Below, in pieces: positions 1 through 9,272 of a DNA stretch of 64,000 nucleotides. The translations under genes were made by a program, and so were the position numbers. The notes beneath the pieces were generated by a model, which was not told where the DNA came from, ran no database searches, and saw only the letters and a program-made list of their open reading frames with translations. The DNA is from Acidithiobacillus sulfuriphilus (GTDB lineage Bacteria > Pseudomonadota > Gammaproteobacteria > Acidithiobacillales > Acidithiobacillaceae): NCBI RefSeq assembly GCF_003721225.1, contig NZ_RIZI01000194.1:5181-69180 (forward strand). The letters are read 5' to 3'. The number at the start of each line of letters is the position of its first letter. Position 1 is the first letter of the stretch.

Positions 1-245
1 CGCATGGCCAGAATCAGGCCAAAATCCGAGAGGAGGTCCGACAGGGAATGGACGGCATCGGCCACCAGCGCCTGGGAGTGGCCGAAGATACCCCCCGCCA
101 GCTTGGCAAAAAAGAGTACGACATTGGTGGCCGCGCCCATCAGGGTGATGCGCAGATTCTGTCGCCCCCGCTCCTTGCGGCTCACCGGTTCCGCTGTCGC
201 CACGCCCTTGCTCCGCCTCATGGCAAACTCACGCCAAGCACTCAT
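1..245 (-). CDS. Cation diffusion facilitator (CDF) transporter, N-terminal part
   Basis: The minus strand from an ATG at 245 reads into the window edge, giving the first 81 residues. The start is basic, followed by a first membrane segment (NLRITLMGAATNVVLFFAKL) and the CDF signature ADAVHSLSDLLSD, whose His and Asp residues belong to the metal site of this family. CDF proteins are inner-membrane divalent-metal/proton antiporters exporting zinc, iron, manganese or similar ions. The metal specificity cannot be judged from this fragment. It is divergent from the rhodanese gene; the 158-bp gap is AT-rich. Confidence 0.85.
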   Translation of the reverse strand, partial: MSAWREFAMRRSKGVATAEPVSRKERGRQNLRITLMGAATNVVLFFAKLAGGIFGHSQALVADAVHSLSDLLSDFGLILAM

Positions 246-316
246 GCCGATAAGTCGACCCAAAAAATGATTCCCGCCAGATACCGCCAGGGATTCCTTC
301 CCCCATGTAATTATTG

Positions 317-322
317 TATAAT
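317..322 (+). promoter_or_regulatory. Candidate -10 box upstream of the rhodanese gene
   Basis: A perfect TATAAT lies 82 bases before the rhodanese start in the AT-rich gap. The -35 match 17 bases upstream (TTCCTT) is weak, so this is only a possible sigma-70 promoter. Confidence 0.35.
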
Positions 323-403
323 TTTCATTTGGTCTTGTTCACAGTGTAAAACAAGAAACAGGATCCTGCCATCAGGGGCGATTATCGCTAAACGAGGGTA
401 AAA

Positions 404-859
404 ATGCAGTCCACCATCGATGAAATTTTGTCCCGCGCCCATGCGCGCACCCAGGCCGATGGCAAAATCCACGCGGGGGACCTGACCCCCGAGGAAGCAC
501 ATGCCATCCTCCAGGCCAACCCCAAGGCCCTGCTCATTGATGTGCGATCCCATCCGGAGCTGGATTTTGCCGGGCTCGTCCCCGGTTGTTGCCATGTGCC
601 CTGGCAGCTCTACCCGGGCATGACCCCCAACCCCCATTTCACCGCTGAAATCACCCAGCATGCCCAGCCCGACGACCTGCTGCTCCTGCTCTGCCGCACC
701 GGCGGACGCTCCCTGGCGGCGGCCGAACACCTGGCTGCCCTCGGCTACCGGCACTGTTACAACATCCTGGGCGGGCTGGAAGGGCGTCCCAACGAGCAGG
801 GTGTGCGGGGAATGGTGGAAGGCTGGAAGGCGGCAGGTCTGCCCTGGCGGCACAAGTAA
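404..859 (+). CDS. Rhodanese-domain sulfurtransferase
   Basis: A 151-residue single-domain rhodanese. LLIDVRSHPELDFAGL (about 43-58) is the N-terminal rhodanese signature. The active-site loop CRTGGRS has the persulfide-forming cysteine at residue 97, and GYRHCYNILGG closes the fold. Such proteins carry sulfane sulfur from thiosulfate or other donors to an acceptor in the cytoplasm; no signal peptide is present. The ATG is preceded by GAGG a few bases upstream. The gene stands alone between a CDF transporter and an Fpg-like gene, so its partner is unknown. In sulfur oxidisers such proteins often serve dissimilatory sulfur metabolism, but nothing here proves that. Confidence 0.9.
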   Translation: MQSTIDEILSRAHARTQADGKIHAGDLTPEEAHAILQANPKALLIDVRSHPELDFAGLVPGCCHVPWQLYPGMTPNPHFTAEITQHAQPDDLLLLLCRTGGRSLAAAEHLAALGYRHCYNILGGLEGRPNEQGVRGMVEGWKAAGLPWRHK

Positions 860-912
860 CCCTTGGGGGGACGGCTCAAGGAAACAAACGCCATCCCCCA
901 ATCCGGCCAGCC

Positions 913-1713
913 CTACTGCTGGCAGACCGGGCAAAAGAGGGCGTTTTTACCCCCCACCGCCAGCGTCTCCAGCGGCCCGCCGCAGCTCGGGCAATGCCCG
1001 TCCTGGTGATGGCGGGTGAGATAGGTCTTGGGCAGGAGGCTGGGCTTGGCCTGGCAACGCACCGCCCGCTCCAGCACCCGAGGGATCTGCTCCAGGAGCC
1101 GGCTGCGTTCTTCCTCGCTGAGACTCGGGGCGGTCCGATCCGGGCGGACGCGGGCCTGGAAGAGGATCTCATCGGCCCAAGTGCCGCCAATCCCCGGCAC
1201 AAAGGCATCATCCAGAAGGATGTTCCGCACGGCGCTCCGCCGCCGCGCCAGGGCATCGCGCAAGACGCTGAGGCCGTCATGCACCAGCAGCGGATCGGGC
1301 CCCAGCTTGGTAAGAAAATCGACATCGGCGTTTTCGTCCAGGAGCCGCAGGCGATTATGCAACTGGGTCCCCTGCAGCCGCAGGCGGTTATGGCCGTTCA
1401 GATGAATCTCCAGCGCTCCCCGCTGGCCTTCTTCCCCCTCGCTCGCCGCCGGGCCGCGTTCCAGATCTCCCGCCAGCTCGCCGCCAAGGTTCATGGCCAG
1501 GATGTCCTGACGGTTCAACTCCAGAAAGAGGTAATGGCCGTAGCGGCGCACATCGGTGATTTCCCGCCCCTTGAGCGCCTCATCCTTCATGCCCGCACCG
1601 TCGGCAACCTGCTCACCCCGGGCATTGCTGACCTGCAGGGCGCCTATCCGCTTGTGCAGCATGGCCCGCTTGAGCCTCTCTTTCAGTAATTCGATCTCCG
1701 GCAATCCTGCCAT
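913..1713 (-). CDS. Fpg/Nei-family DNA glycosylase-like protein lacking usual catalytic residues
   Basis: A 266-residue protein with full Fpg/MutM architecture. It has an N-terminal domain, a helix-two-turn-helix (LLDDAFVPGIGGTWADEILFQA) and a C-terminal zinc finger with CPSC and CPVC cysteine pairs. Fpg enzymes begin MPELPE, where Pro2 and Glu3 do the chemistry. Here the start is MAGLPEIE, so both are replaced (Ala, Gly), and the usual beta-hairpin lysine (GKY context) is His (RRYGHYLFLEL). A stop codon lies just upstream of the ATG, so no longer N-terminus exists. A TTG three codons downstream would give MPEIE, restoring a Pro2-Glu3 start, but its spacing to the AGGA ribosome site is poor. 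It may bind damaged DNA without cleaving it. Confidence 0.8.
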   Translation of the reverse strand: MAGLPEIELLKERLKRAMLHKRIGALQVSNARGEQVADGAGMKDEALKGREITDVRRYGHYLFLELNRQDILAMNLGGELAGDLERGPAASEGEEGQRGALEIHLNGHNRLRLQGTQLHNRLRLLDENADVDFLTKLGPDPLLVHDGLSVLRDALARRRSAVRNILLDDAFVPGIGGTWADEILFQARVRPDRTAPSLSEEERSRLLEQIPRVLERAVRCQAKPSLLPKTYLTRHHQDGHCPSCGGPLETLAVGGKNALFCPVCQQ

Positions 1714-1780
1714 ATCGTCCTATCCGCCCCCATTTTCGCGCAATTTTCCTGGGCCGTAGTCTAAACCCCTTTACGTAGCA

Positions 1781-1863
1781 CGCCAATGGCCCGATTGGCG
1801 CAATGGGTCGCGCCGAACCGGGCCATTCCTTAGCCGCCGGTATCCGGGAGATACCGATACCGG
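1781..1863. repeat. Pair of short inverted repeats between two minus-strand genes
   Basis: CGCCAAT (1781-1787) and ATTGGCG (1794-1800) form a 7-bp stem. CCGGTATC (1837-1844) and GATACCGG (1856-1863) form an 8-bp stem, with a competing 6-bp stem GGTATC/GATACC (1839-1855). They follow the stop of the DUF4168-type gene. No clear T-run follows, so a factor-independent terminator is possible but not convincing. Confidence 0.4.
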
Positions 1864-1892
1864 ATCCACACCGGCGAAACTCGGGGCCGGTT

Positions 1893-2348
1893 TTATGGAT
1901 GGGCCTTGATGGCGGCCTCCACCTGTTGCGCAAAGGCCGGATCGGTCTGTGCCTTATTCATGAGGGCACCGTAGTCCTGTACCGTGAGGTGATGGGCAGA
2001 AAGCACCGCCTGAACCTTGGCCCCATACTGCTTCATCAAGGTCTCCCGCTGCGCCGCAGACACGCTCTTTGCCCCCAGATCATGGTGGATCTGCTCATTC
2101 AAGGGTTTGATCTGGGTGACGGCGGCAGAGAAACGACGGACCTCAGCCTGGCTCACCGCCGGCGAACTCTGGCCTTGTGCAGGACCCATGGGGGGCGGCA
2201 CGGACGGACCCTGCCCAGCGCCCATTCCCATTGGTGACGATTGCTGCTGGGGGCTAGACATCGGCATCTCAGTATTGGCCATCGCCCAACCAGATCCAGT
2301 AACAAAAAAACCAAGACCAACCATTACACCCCATAGTCGGAAATGCAT
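1893..2348 (-). CDS. Exported DUF4168-type protein
   Basis: A 151-residue protein. The ATG at 2348 was chosen because AGGAGGAAG sits directly upstream; a longer reading frame lacks this. The N-terminus (MHFRLWGVMVGLGFFVTGSGWAMA) is a signal peptide with cleavage likely after AMA, so the protein is periplasmic or secreted. A Met/Gln/Pro-rich low-complexity stretch (about 28-65) is followed by a helical domain (about 68-150). That domain has the spaced Tyr, Asp and Ala pattern of DUF4168: LTVQDYGALMNKAQTDPAFAQQ. No enzymatic function is known for that family. The gene is isolated and is followed upstream by a gene-free 700-bp stretch. Confidence 0.75.
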   Translation of the reverse strand: MHFRLWGVMVGLGFFVTGSGWAMANTEMPMSSPQQQSSPMGMGAGQGPSVPPPMGPAQGQSSPAVSQAEVRRFSAAVTQIKPLNEQIHHDLGAKSVSAAQRETLMKQYGAKVQAVLSAHHLTVQDYGALMNKAQTDPAFAQQVEAAIKAHP

Positions 2349-2718
2349 AATCTTCCTCCTCATATCAGCGATTGCAGCAAACAAGTGCAAGCATAACTTC
2401 CACCCAACCGGAATCTACAGATCCAGTCTATTCCGCTTGCATTTTCACCGTAACGCATCATGACGGAGATGGCAAGCATTCTCCAAACATGGATTAACAA
2501 TGATCTTAATCTGTTGTTATTATTTGATAATATTTAATATTCCGGAAATAATTATTGCTCAGCGGAGCTGTCGGATACCAGTTATTCCGAACACAACAAT
2601 CGTTGCAACAAACCCACAGCAAACCCCGGTCGAGCCGTCTCCTGACAGGAATGGAGGCGGGACTGAGCAGAGGATCCGGAAACGTTGTCCCGTGACACGG
2701 CGCTATCTGAAAATTTGC

Positions 2719-2735
2719 TCCGGCCTTGCGCCGGA
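2719..2735. repeat. Short hairpin TCCGGC/GCCGGA
   Basis: TCCGGC (2719-2724) and GCCGGA (2730-2735) enclose a 5-base loop. Read on the minus strand the stem is followed by GCAAATTTT, which loosely resembles a factor-independent terminator. No gene ends there on that strand. Confidence 0.35.
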
Positions 2736-2889
2736 AAAGATATCCAGCATGGTGCGGCAGTGGCCCACATTTTGTACGGATGCCGCCATCGCCATTACAT
2801 TGGCAAGCGCCACACCGCAGAAAGGAACCAGCAGCGGCGGGCAGGGGCGGAGTTGAGTGCTCATCCCCTCCGCGCCCGGGGAACACCAG

Positions 2890-2930
2890 CCGGACCCGAT
2901 CGCAAGGCCAGACCTTGCGATCGAGTCCGG
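2890..2930. repeat. 18-bp stem-loop with 5-base loop upstream of leuS
   Basis: CCGGAC (2890-2895) plus CGATCGCAAGG (2897-2907) pair with CCTTGCGATCG (2913-2923) plus GTCCGG (2925-2930). One C/A mismatch interrupts the stem and the loop is CCAGA. The stem is far too long to be chance. No T-run follows on either strand. It could be a processed leader structure of leuS, a dispersed palindromic repeat unit, or the trace of a mobile element. Confidence 0.7.
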
Positions 2931-2951
2931 GGCTATGGCACCCTGCGGCCG

Positions 2952-2974
2952 ACGCCCCCCCCCCACGAGGGCGT
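2952..2974 (+). repeat. Poly-C tract inside a stem-loop in the leuS leader
   Basis: ACGCCC (2952-2957) pairs with GGGCGT (2969-2974). The left arm runs into ten consecutive C (2955-2964), a tract prone to length change. A T5 run follows at 2985-2989, so the structure is terminator-like and lies about 70 bases before the leuS start. Confidence 0.5.
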
Positions 2975-3046
2975 GCGTTTGCAGTTTTTCGAAGTGCCCT
3001 TATGATGTTCCCTTAATCCACTTCTCCTTCGAGATCGCCGGGAGCC

Positions 3047-5521
3047 ATGACCAGCCAGGATACCCCCCCCTATTCCCCGCAGACATTGGAAAGCGAGGTG
3101 CAGCGCCGTTGGCAGGAAAAGCAGCTTTTCCGCGCCGTGGGCGATGCCTCGGGCGAAAAGTTCTACTGCCTGTCCATGTTCCCCTATCCTTCGGGCCAGT
3201 TGCACATGGGCCACGTGCGCAATTACAGCATTGGCGACGCCATTGCCCGCTACCAACGCATGCGCGGCAGGCAGGTGCTCCAGCCCATGGGCTGGGACGC
3301 CTTTGGCCTGCCGGCGGAAAACGCCGCCCTGAAACACGGTCTGGCCCCGGCGCAGTGGACCCTCGACAACATCGCCCACATGCGCGGGCAGTTGCAGCGG
3401 CTGGGGCTGTCCTACGACTGGTCGCGGGAGTTTGCCACCTGCACACCGGAATATTATCGCTGGGAGCAATGGCTCTTTGTGCGGCTTTGGGAAAAGGGCC
3501 TGGTCTACCAGAAACTCAGCACCGTCAACTGGGACCCGGTGGACCAGACCGTGCTCGCCAATGAACAGGTGGTGGACGGGCGCGGCTGGCGTTCCGGGGC
3601 CGCTGTGGAGCGGCGCGAGATCCGCCAGTGGTTCCTGCGCATCACCGCCTATGCCGACGAACTCCTCAGCGGCCTGGAGCATCTGGCCGAAGGCTGGCCG
3701 GAGCAGGTCCTCAGCATGCAGCGCAACTGGATCGGCCGTTCGGAGGGCGCGGAGATCCGCTTCCCGCTGGCAACCGGCGAGGGCGTCGTCAAGGTCTTCA
3801 CCACCCGTCCCGACACCCTCCTGGGGGCCACCTACCTGGCCATCGCCCCGGAACACCCGCTGGCCCTGGCCGCCGCCCGGACCCAGCCCGAACTGGCCGC
3901 CTTCCTCGAACGCTGCCGGCATGTGGCCGTTTCCGAAGCGACGGTGGAAACCCAGGAAAAGGAGGGTTACCCCACCGGCATCACCGTGCGCCATCCCCTG
4001 ACCGGCCAGCCCCTGCCCGTCTGGGTGGCCAATTTCGTCCTCATGGGCTACGGCGAGGGCGCGGTGATGAGTGTGCCCGCCCACGATCAGCGGGACTTCG
4101 AGTTTGCCCGGAAATACGGCCTGCCGATCCAGGTGGTCGTGGTCCCGGAGGGAGAGGAAATCCCGTCCGGCATCCTGGAACAGGCCTACACCGGCTCGGG
4201 CCGCCTCGTCCATTCCGGCATCTACGACGGCCTGGATAACGAGACGGCCAAGGCCCGCATCACCGCCGCAGTAGCGGCAGCGGGCCTCGGGCGGAAAACG
4301 GTGAACTACCGCCTGCGCGACTGGGGCATCTCCCGGCAGCGCTATTGGGGTACCCCCATCCCCATGATCCACTGTCCCCGCTGTGGCGCGGTACCGGTGC
4401 CCGAAAAAGACCTGCCCGTGGTCCTGCCCACCCATTACCACTTGGACAACCCCCGCTCCCCGCTCCTGGACGACCCCGAGTTTCACCAAGTACCCTGTCC
4501 CCAGTGCGGTGGCGGGGCGCGGCGGGAAACGGACACCATGGACACCTTCGTGGAGAGTTCCTGGTATTACGCCCGCTTCACCTGCCCCGACGCCGCCGCC
4601 ATGTTGGATGAGCGCGCCGCCCGCTGGCTACCGGTGGATCAGTACATCGGCGGCGTCGAACACGCCGTGTTGCATCTGCTCTACGCGCGTTTTTTCAACA
4701 AGCTCCTGCGGGACGTAGGCCTGCTCCCCGCCGATGGCCGTCATGATGAGCCCTTCCGCCGCCTCCTCACCCAGGGCATGGTACTCAAGGACGGCGGCAA
4801 GATGAGCAAGTCCAAGGGCAACACCGTGGATCCCCAGGGCCTCATCGACCGCTATGGCGCGGACACGGCCCGGCTCTTCATCCTCTTTGCCGCGCCGCCG
4901 GAGCAACACCTGGAGTGGTCCGACGCGGCGGTGGAGGGGGCCTATCGCTTCCTCCACCGGGTCTGGCGCCTGGTCCATGAATACGGCCAGACACCGCCGC
5001 CCTTGCCGGCGACCCTCTCGGCCGAGGCCCGGGATCTGCGCCGGCTCGTCCATCAGTGCATCGACCGGGTCAGCAGCAACATGGATGGACGCTACCATTT
5101 CAACGCAGCCATCGCCGCCATCATGGAGCTCAACAACGCGCTGATGAAAGTGCCCGGCGAGGCCCAGGCGGATCTCCGCGCCGTACTCGGGGAGGGCTTG
5201 CGCTCCATGGCGCTGCTCCTCTCGCCCTTCGCACCGCACATTGCCGAGGCCCTTTGGCAACGGCTTGGGCAGGAGGGGGAACTGAGCTTCGCCCCCTGGC
5301 CCAATGCCGACCCGGAAGCCCTCCAAAGCAGCACCGTCACCCTCGTCATCCAGGTCAACGGCAAACTGCGGGAACGCCTGGAGGTGCCCGCCGATGCCGA
5401 CGCCGGGAGCATCGAGGCCGTGGTCCTGGCCTACCCCCCGCTGCAGAAGCATCTTGCGGGACTGAGCGTGCGCAAGGTGGTGGTCGTACCGGGCCGCCTC
5501 GTGAATGTGGTGGCCCAATGA
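3047..5521 (+). CDS. leuS: Leucyl-tRNA synthetase
   Basis: An 824-residue class I aminoacyl-tRNA synthetase that charges tRNA-Leu with leucine in the cytoplasm. Residues 46-60 carry the HIGH-type motif ([15 protein letters not shown]). The CP1 editing domain follows (threonine-rich TTRPDT near 252), then a zinc-type insertion with CPRC and CPQC pairs, and KMSKS near 585 ([14 protein letters not shown]). The C-terminal tRNA-binding domain ends in a VNGKLR-type segment. Length and motif order match bacterial LeuRS. The ATG follows GGGAGCC. The stop overlaps the lptE start by ATGA, indicating one transcript with lptE and holA. The unusual leader structures upstream may regulate it. Confidence 0.98.
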   Translation: MTSQDTPPYSPQTLESEVQRRWQEKQLFRAVGDASGEKFYCLSMFPYPSGQLHMGHVRNYSIGDAIARYQRMRGRQVLQPMGWDAFGLPAENAALKHGLAPAQWTLDNIAHMRGQLQRLGLSYDWSREFATCTPEYYRWEQWLFVRLWEKGLVYQKLSTVNWDPVDQTVLANEQVVDGRGWRSGAAVERREIRQWFLRITAYADELLSGLEHLAEGWPEQVLSMQRNWIGRSEGAEIRFPLATGEGVVKVFTTRPDTLLGATYLAIAPEHPLALAAARTQPELAAFLERCRHVAVSEATVETQEKEGYPTGITVRHPLTGQPLPVWVANFVLMGYGEGAVMSVPAHDQRDFEFARKYGLPIQVVVVPEGEEIPSGILEQAYTGSGRLVHSGIYDGLDNETAKARITAAVAAAGLGRKTVNYRLRDWGISRQRYWGTPIPMIHCPRCGAVPVPEKDLPVVLPTHYHLDNPRSPLLDDPEFHQVPCPQCGGGARRETDTMDTFVESSWYYARFTCPDAAAMLDERAARWLPVDQYIGGVEHAVLHLLYARFFNKLLRDVGLLPADGRHDEPFRRLLTQGMVLKDGGKMSKSKGNTVDPQGLIDRYGADTARLFILFAAPPEQHLEWSDAAVEGAYRFLHRVWRLVHEYGQTPPPLPATLSAEARDLRRLVHQCIDRVSSNMDGRYHFNAAIAAIMELNNALMKVPGEAQADLRAVLGEGLRSMALLLSPFAPHIAEALWQRLGQEGELSFAPWPNADPEALQSSTVTLVIQVNGKLRERLEVPADADAGSIEAVVLAYPPLQKHLAGLSVRKVVVVPGRLVNVVAQ

Positions 5522-6018
5522 AACGGCTGCTGCTGGCCATGGGCCTCGCCCTCAGCCTGAGCGCCTGCGGCTTTCACCTGCAGGGCGGAGCCGCCATCCC
5601 GCCAACCCTGGCAGGCCTGCGGGTGGAAGGCAACGGTCCGGCGGGAGGCAGTCTCGCCCAGGCAACGGCCAGGGCACTGGAGCGGGAGGGCAACTACCCG
5701 CAGAAAACCGGTCCGGTGCTGCGCATCGACAATGCCGGCATCAGCCAGCGCATCATCAGCATCAGCCCGACGAGCGGCGCCGCCGTGGAGTTCCTCAACA
5801 CCCTGCGCGCCGAAATCAGCGTTGTCGGGGCGGACGGCAAGACCCTGCTTCCGCCGCAGCCGCTCCTGCTGGAAAACAGCTTCAGCTTCAACAGCGCCAA
5901 TCCGCTGGCCACCAGCGAGCAACAAAACACCGCGCAACGAACGATGCTCCGCCAGGCGGCGCAGCAAATCCTGGCCCGCGTGCTCAACAGCCCCCGCTTC
6001 CGCGAGGCCCAGCCCTAA
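5518..6018 (+). CDS. lptE: LPS-assembly lipoprotein LptE
   Basis: A 166-residue outer-membrane lipoprotein. The signal peptide ends in the lipobox LSAC (Cys17), followed by GFHLQG, the start typical of LptE/RlpB. LptE plugs the LptD barrel and helps to insert LPS into the outer leaflet. The gene overlaps the end of leuS by 4 bases (ATGA) and is followed 3 bases later by holA. This leuS-lptE-holA order is conserved in many proteobacteria and supports the assignment despite low sequence conservation in the family. Confidence 0.93.
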   Translation: MKRLLLAMGLALSLSACGFHLQGGAAIPPTLAGLRVEGNGPAGGSLAQATARALEREGNYPQKTGPVLRIDNAGISQRIISISPTSGAAVEFLNTLRAEISVVGADGKTLLPPQPLLLENSFSFNSANPLATSEQQNTAQRTMLRQAAQQILARVLNSPRFREAQP

Positions 6019-6021
6019 GCC

Positions 6022-7044
6022 ATGCGCCTCAAGGCGGCCCAGTGGTCGGCTCATCTGCGCGGCACCCTGGCCCGTGCCTACGGTCTTTTCGCCGACGACC
6101 CCCTCCTCACCCAGGAGGCCGAAGACGCCCTCCTGGCCGCCGCCCGGCAACAGGGCTACGCCCAGCGCGAGCGCCTGAACGGTGGCAGCGCCGCGCCCTG
6201 GGAGCGCATGAAAGACGAGCGCGATGCCGGTTCCCTCTTTGCCGAGCGTCGCGTCCTGCTGCTGCGCCTGGATAGCCCCAAGCCCCCCCGGGAAGGGACG
6301 GCGGCGCTGGATTACTGGCTCGCATCGCCACCCGAGGATGCCATCCTCGTCATCAGCGGCGCCCGCCCCGATGCCAACACCCAGAAGAGCGCTTGGTTCA
6401 AGGCCCTGGAGAGCAAGGGCCATACCCTCATCCTCTACGCCCCGGAGGGGAAGGACTGGCCGCGCTGGGTCGAGGCGCGTCTCGCTCAGGCGGGTCTGCG
6501 CGCCGATGCCGAGGCCGTGCAAGTCCTCAGCAGTCTCAGCGAAGGCAATCTGCTGGCCTGCAGCCAGTCCATTGCCCGCCTGCAGCAACTGGCGGGCAAC
6601 GGACAGGTGGATGCCGCGGCCGTGCGGGCGGTGCTGGCCGACAGCAGCCAGTTCAGCATCTACGATCTCGCCGACGCCGCCCTGCGCGGCGAGCCGCGCC
6701 ATGCCCTGCGCGTCCTGGACCGCCTGCGCCAGGGCGACGGCGAGCCGACCCTCTGCCTCTGGGCCCTGCACCGTGATTGCCGGCTGCTCCTGCAATTGCA
6801 GGACCCACAGATCCAAGCCGGCAGCCTTTTCAGCAAGGCGCGCATCTTCCCGCCGCGGCAGGACTGGCTGCGCAACGCCGCCCGCCGCCTGAGCACCGCC
6901 GGCCTGCTCACTGCCCTGAGGGATTGCGCCGCCATCGATGCCCGCATCAAGGGCCAGGATCCCACCCCCGTCTGGCCCGCCCTCGCGGATCTGGTCCTGC
7001 GCATTGCCGGCCCCGGCCCGAGCGGGCACAATAAGGCCCATTGA
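6022..7044 (+). CDS. holA: DNA polymerase III delta subunit
   Basis: A 340-residue HolA. The N-terminal RecA-like domain opens with [11 protein letters not shown] and the family-typical [27 protein letters not shown] segment. It has a central [19 protein letters not shown] strand and a helical C-terminal collar domain (about 215-335). Delta opens the beta clamp as part of the clamp loader. The start ATG lies 3 bases after the lptE stop, so the genes are likely translated together. A threonine/serine-rich Walker A motif is absent, as expected for delta. Confidence 0.93.
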   Translation: MRLKAAQWSAHLRGTLARAYGLFADDPLLTQEAEDALLAAARQQGYAQRERLNGGSAAPWERMKDERDAGSLFAERRVLLLRLDSPKPPREGTAALDYWLASPPEDAILVISGARPDANTQKSAWFKALESKGHTLILYAPEGKDWPRWVEARLAQAGLRADAEAVQVLSSLSEGNLLACSQSIARLQQLAGNGQVDAAAVRAVLADSSQFSIYDLADAALRGEPRHALRVLDRLRQGDGEPTLCLWALHRDCRLLLQLQDPQIQAGSLFSKARIFPPRQDWLRNAARRLSTAGLLTALRDCAAIDARIKGQDPTPVWPALADLVLRIAGPGPSGHNKAH

Positions 7045-7078
7045 GCCCACGTCCCCCATGCCCGGCAAGGAGACCCCT

Positions 7079-8335
7079 GTGGATATCCATAGCGAAATGG
7101 ACAAGATCGGCAAGCGCGCCCGCGCCGCCCAATATCAATTGCGGCGGGCCAAAACCGGTGCCAAGAATGAAGCCTTGGCCAGCATGGCCGAATTCCTGCG
7201 CCGCGACGCCGACGACCTTCAGCGCGCCAACCGCAAGGACCTGCGCGCCGCCGAAGAAACCGGGCGCGACGCCGCCTTCCTCGACCGTCTGCGCCTGGAT
7301 GAGGGGCGCATCGAGGCCATGGCCAAAGGTCTGGAGGAGATCGCCGCCCTGCCCGACCCCGTGGGCGAGATCACCGACCTGCGCTATCGCCCCAGCGGCA
7401 TCCAGGTGGGCAAGATGCGCGGGCCCATCGGCGTCATCGCCATGATCTACGAATCCCGCCCCAACGTCACCGCCGACGCCGCCGGCCTCTGCCTCAAATC
7501 GGGCAACGCCGTCATCCTGCGCGGCGGCTCCGAGTCCCTGCACAGCAACATGGCCATCGCCGAACGCCTGCGCGCCGCCCTCGGCCGCGCCCGCCTGCCC
7601 CTGGACGCCGTGCAGTACGTGGGCACCGCCGACCGCGAGGCGGTGAGCGTGCTCGTCCGCATGGATGCCTTCGTGGACGTGGTCATCCCCCGGGGCGGCA
7701 AGGGCCTCATCGAACGCATCAGCCGGGAGGCCACCGTACCGGTCATCAAGCATCTCCATGGCAATTGCCACGTCTACGTGGACGCCAGCGCCGACCCGGA
7801 CAAAGCCCTGCGCGTGGTGATCAACGCCAAGACCCAGCGCCTGGGCACCTGCAACACCGCCGAGAGCCTCCTGGTCCATGCCGCGCGCGCCGGCGATCTC
7901 CTCCCCGCCATCGCCCAGGCCCTGCAAGAGAAAGGCATCGAGATCCGCGCCTGCCCCCGCAGCCTGCCCCTCATCCCCGGCGCCATCGCCGCCGGCGAAG
8001 ACGATTATTACGCGGAATACCTGGGCCCCATCATCTCGGTCAAGGTGGTGGACGACGTCGACGCCGCCATCGCCCACATCAACACCTACGGCTCCCAGCA
8101 CACCGACGCCATCCTCACCGAGGACCTGGGCAGCGCCCAGCGCTTCCTGCGCGAGGTGGACTCCAGTTCCGTCATGGTCAACGCCTCCACCCGCTTCGCA
8201 GACGGCTTCGAATACGGCCTGGGCGCCGAAATCGGCATCTCCACCAACCGCCTGCACGTGCGCGGTCCCGTAGGCCTGGAAGGCCTCACCACCCAGAAAT
8301 GGATCGTCCTGGGGGATGGCCATATCCGCGCCTGA
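7079..8335 (+). CDS. proA: Gamma-glutamyl phosphate reductase
   Basis: A 418-residue ProA that reduces gamma-glutamyl phosphate to glutamate semialdehyde with NADPH, the second step of proline synthesis. The GTG at 7079 was chosen over an ATG at 7058 because AAGGAG lies 7 bases upstream and the length then matches the family. Key segments are [29 protein letters not shown], and [17 protein letters not shown] with the catalytic cysteine. The last 20 bases overlap birA. proB is not in the window. Confidence 0.96.
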   Translation: MDIHSEMDKIGKRARAAQYQLRRAKTGAKNEALASMAEFLRRDADDLQRANRKDLRAAEETGRDAAFLDRLRLDEGRIEAMAKGLEEIAALPDPVGEITDLRYRPSGIQVGKMRGPIGVIAMIYESRPNVTADAAGLCLKSGNAVILRGGSESLHSNMAIAERLRAALGRARLPLDAVQYVGTADREAVSVLVRMDAFVDVVIPRGGKGLIERISREATVPVIKHLHGNCHVYVDASADPDKALRVVINAKTQRLGTCNTAESLLVHAARAGDLLPAIAQALQEKGIEIRACPRSLPLIPGAIAAGEDDYYAEYLGPIISVKVVDDVDAAIAHINTYGSQHTDAILTEDLGSAQRFLREVDSSSVMVNASTRFADGFEYGLGAEIGISTNRLHVRGPVGLEGLTTQKWIVLGDGHIRA

Positions 8336-9272
8336 ACAGGGGCCCTCGGCGGACCTGCTCGCCCTGCTGGCGACCCTCGCCGACGGCCTGCCCCGCCCAC
8401 CCTGCGCCCTGCCCCTGGCCGCAGCGTCCCTGGAAAAAACGCTGGCCGAGGCCGAGCGCTGGGGCCTGCCCCTCCAAAGGGAAGAAGGCGGGCAACTGCG
8501 TCTGCACTATCCTTATCCCCCCCTGCGAGCCGCCGCCGTCGCCCAAGGGGCCGGCTGGGACACGGCCGATGTCGTCGTCCTGCCGTGGTGCGACTCCAGC
8601 AACGAGCGTCTGCGCCATGGCCCTCAGGGGCCGCGGGCCCTCCTCTGCGAAGGGCAATGGGCCGGCAGGGGGCGCCGCGGCCGGCACTGGTCCTCCCCCT
8701 TCGGCCGCCACCTCTACCTCAGCCTCTCCTGGCCCGTCGCCGCCCTCCCCGAACAGGGCAGCGCGGCCCTGGTGGCCGCCCTGAGCGTCCATCGGGTCCT
8801 GCATTCCCTCGGGATTCCCGGCCTGGGCGTCAAATGGCCCAACGATCTCTGGGTAAACGGGCGCAAGCTGGCGGGCATCCTCGTCGAGGCCATCCCCCAA
8901 ATGGGCCAACCCCGCCTCATCATCGGCCTAGGCCTCAACGTCCATGCGGACCCCGCCCTGCCCCATACGGCCATCAGCCTGCACGATGCCGGCGTGAGGA
9001 CCGACCGCAACACCCTCGCCGGCAGCATCCTGCGGCAGTGGGAGTCCGACCTGCGCCGCTACGGAGAAGAAGGATTCACCGCCTTTCTCCCCCGCTGGCA
9101 AGAGGCCGATTGCCTGGCGGGACGCTGGGTGCAGGTCTCCGCACCGGACGGCATCCGGGAGGGCCGGGCGCAAGGGGTCGATGCGCACGGCCGGCTCATC
9201 CTGGCGGACGAGAGCGGTCTCCACGCCATCGCCATGGGCGAGGCGAGCCTGCGCCCCGCGGCCGCGCCATGA
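8316..9272 (+). CDS. birA: Biotin-protein ligase (BirA)
   Basis: A 318-residue biotin-[acetyl-CoA-carboxylase] ligase. The first ~80 residues replace the classical helix-turn-helix region and are Ala/Leu-rich, so a repressor function is uncertain. The catalytic domain carries [21 protein letters not shown] (biotinyl-AMP loop), [19 protein letters not shown] (biotin and ATP site) and GLGLNVH. The C-terminal SH3-like domain (about 270-318) contains the GRA..GVD...LIL pattern. It attaches biotin to the biotin carboxyl carrier protein. It overlaps proA by 20 bases and coaX by 4, so it is co-transcribed. Confidence 0.93.
   Translation: MAISAPEQGPSADLLALLATLADGLPRPPCALPLAAASLEKTLAEAERWGLPLQREEGGQLRLHYPYPPLRAAAVAQGAGWDTADVVVLPWCDSSNERLRHGPQGPRALLCEGQWAGRGRRGRHWSSPFGRHLYLSLSWPVAALPEQGSAALVAALSVHRVLHSLGIPGLGVKWPNDLWVNGRKLAGILVEAIPQMGQPRLIIGLGLNVHADPALPHTAISLHDAGVRTDRNTLAGSILRQWESDLRRYGEEGFTAFLPRWQEADCLAGRWVQVSAPDGIREGRAQGVDAHGRLILADESGLHAIAMGEASLRPAAAP

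Larger units (their letters stand above)
2349..3046. other. Gene-free 698-bp region with hairpins upstream of leuS
   Basis: No reading frame here has a convincing start, ribosome site or family pattern. The first part (about 2400-2580) is AT-rich and could hold promoters for the genes on either side. The second part is GC-rich and holds three stem-loops and a run of ten C, listed separately. The last 60 bases form the leuS leader. Confidence 0.6.

Noticed and set aside
2500-2886. Overlapping frames of about 120 residues on both strands upstream of leuS
   Set aside because: No ribosome site, no domain pattern, odd composition; the region is better explained as non-coding.
2933-4489. 518-residue minus-strand open frame
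   Set aside because: Antisense to leuS; composition is that of a shadow frame.
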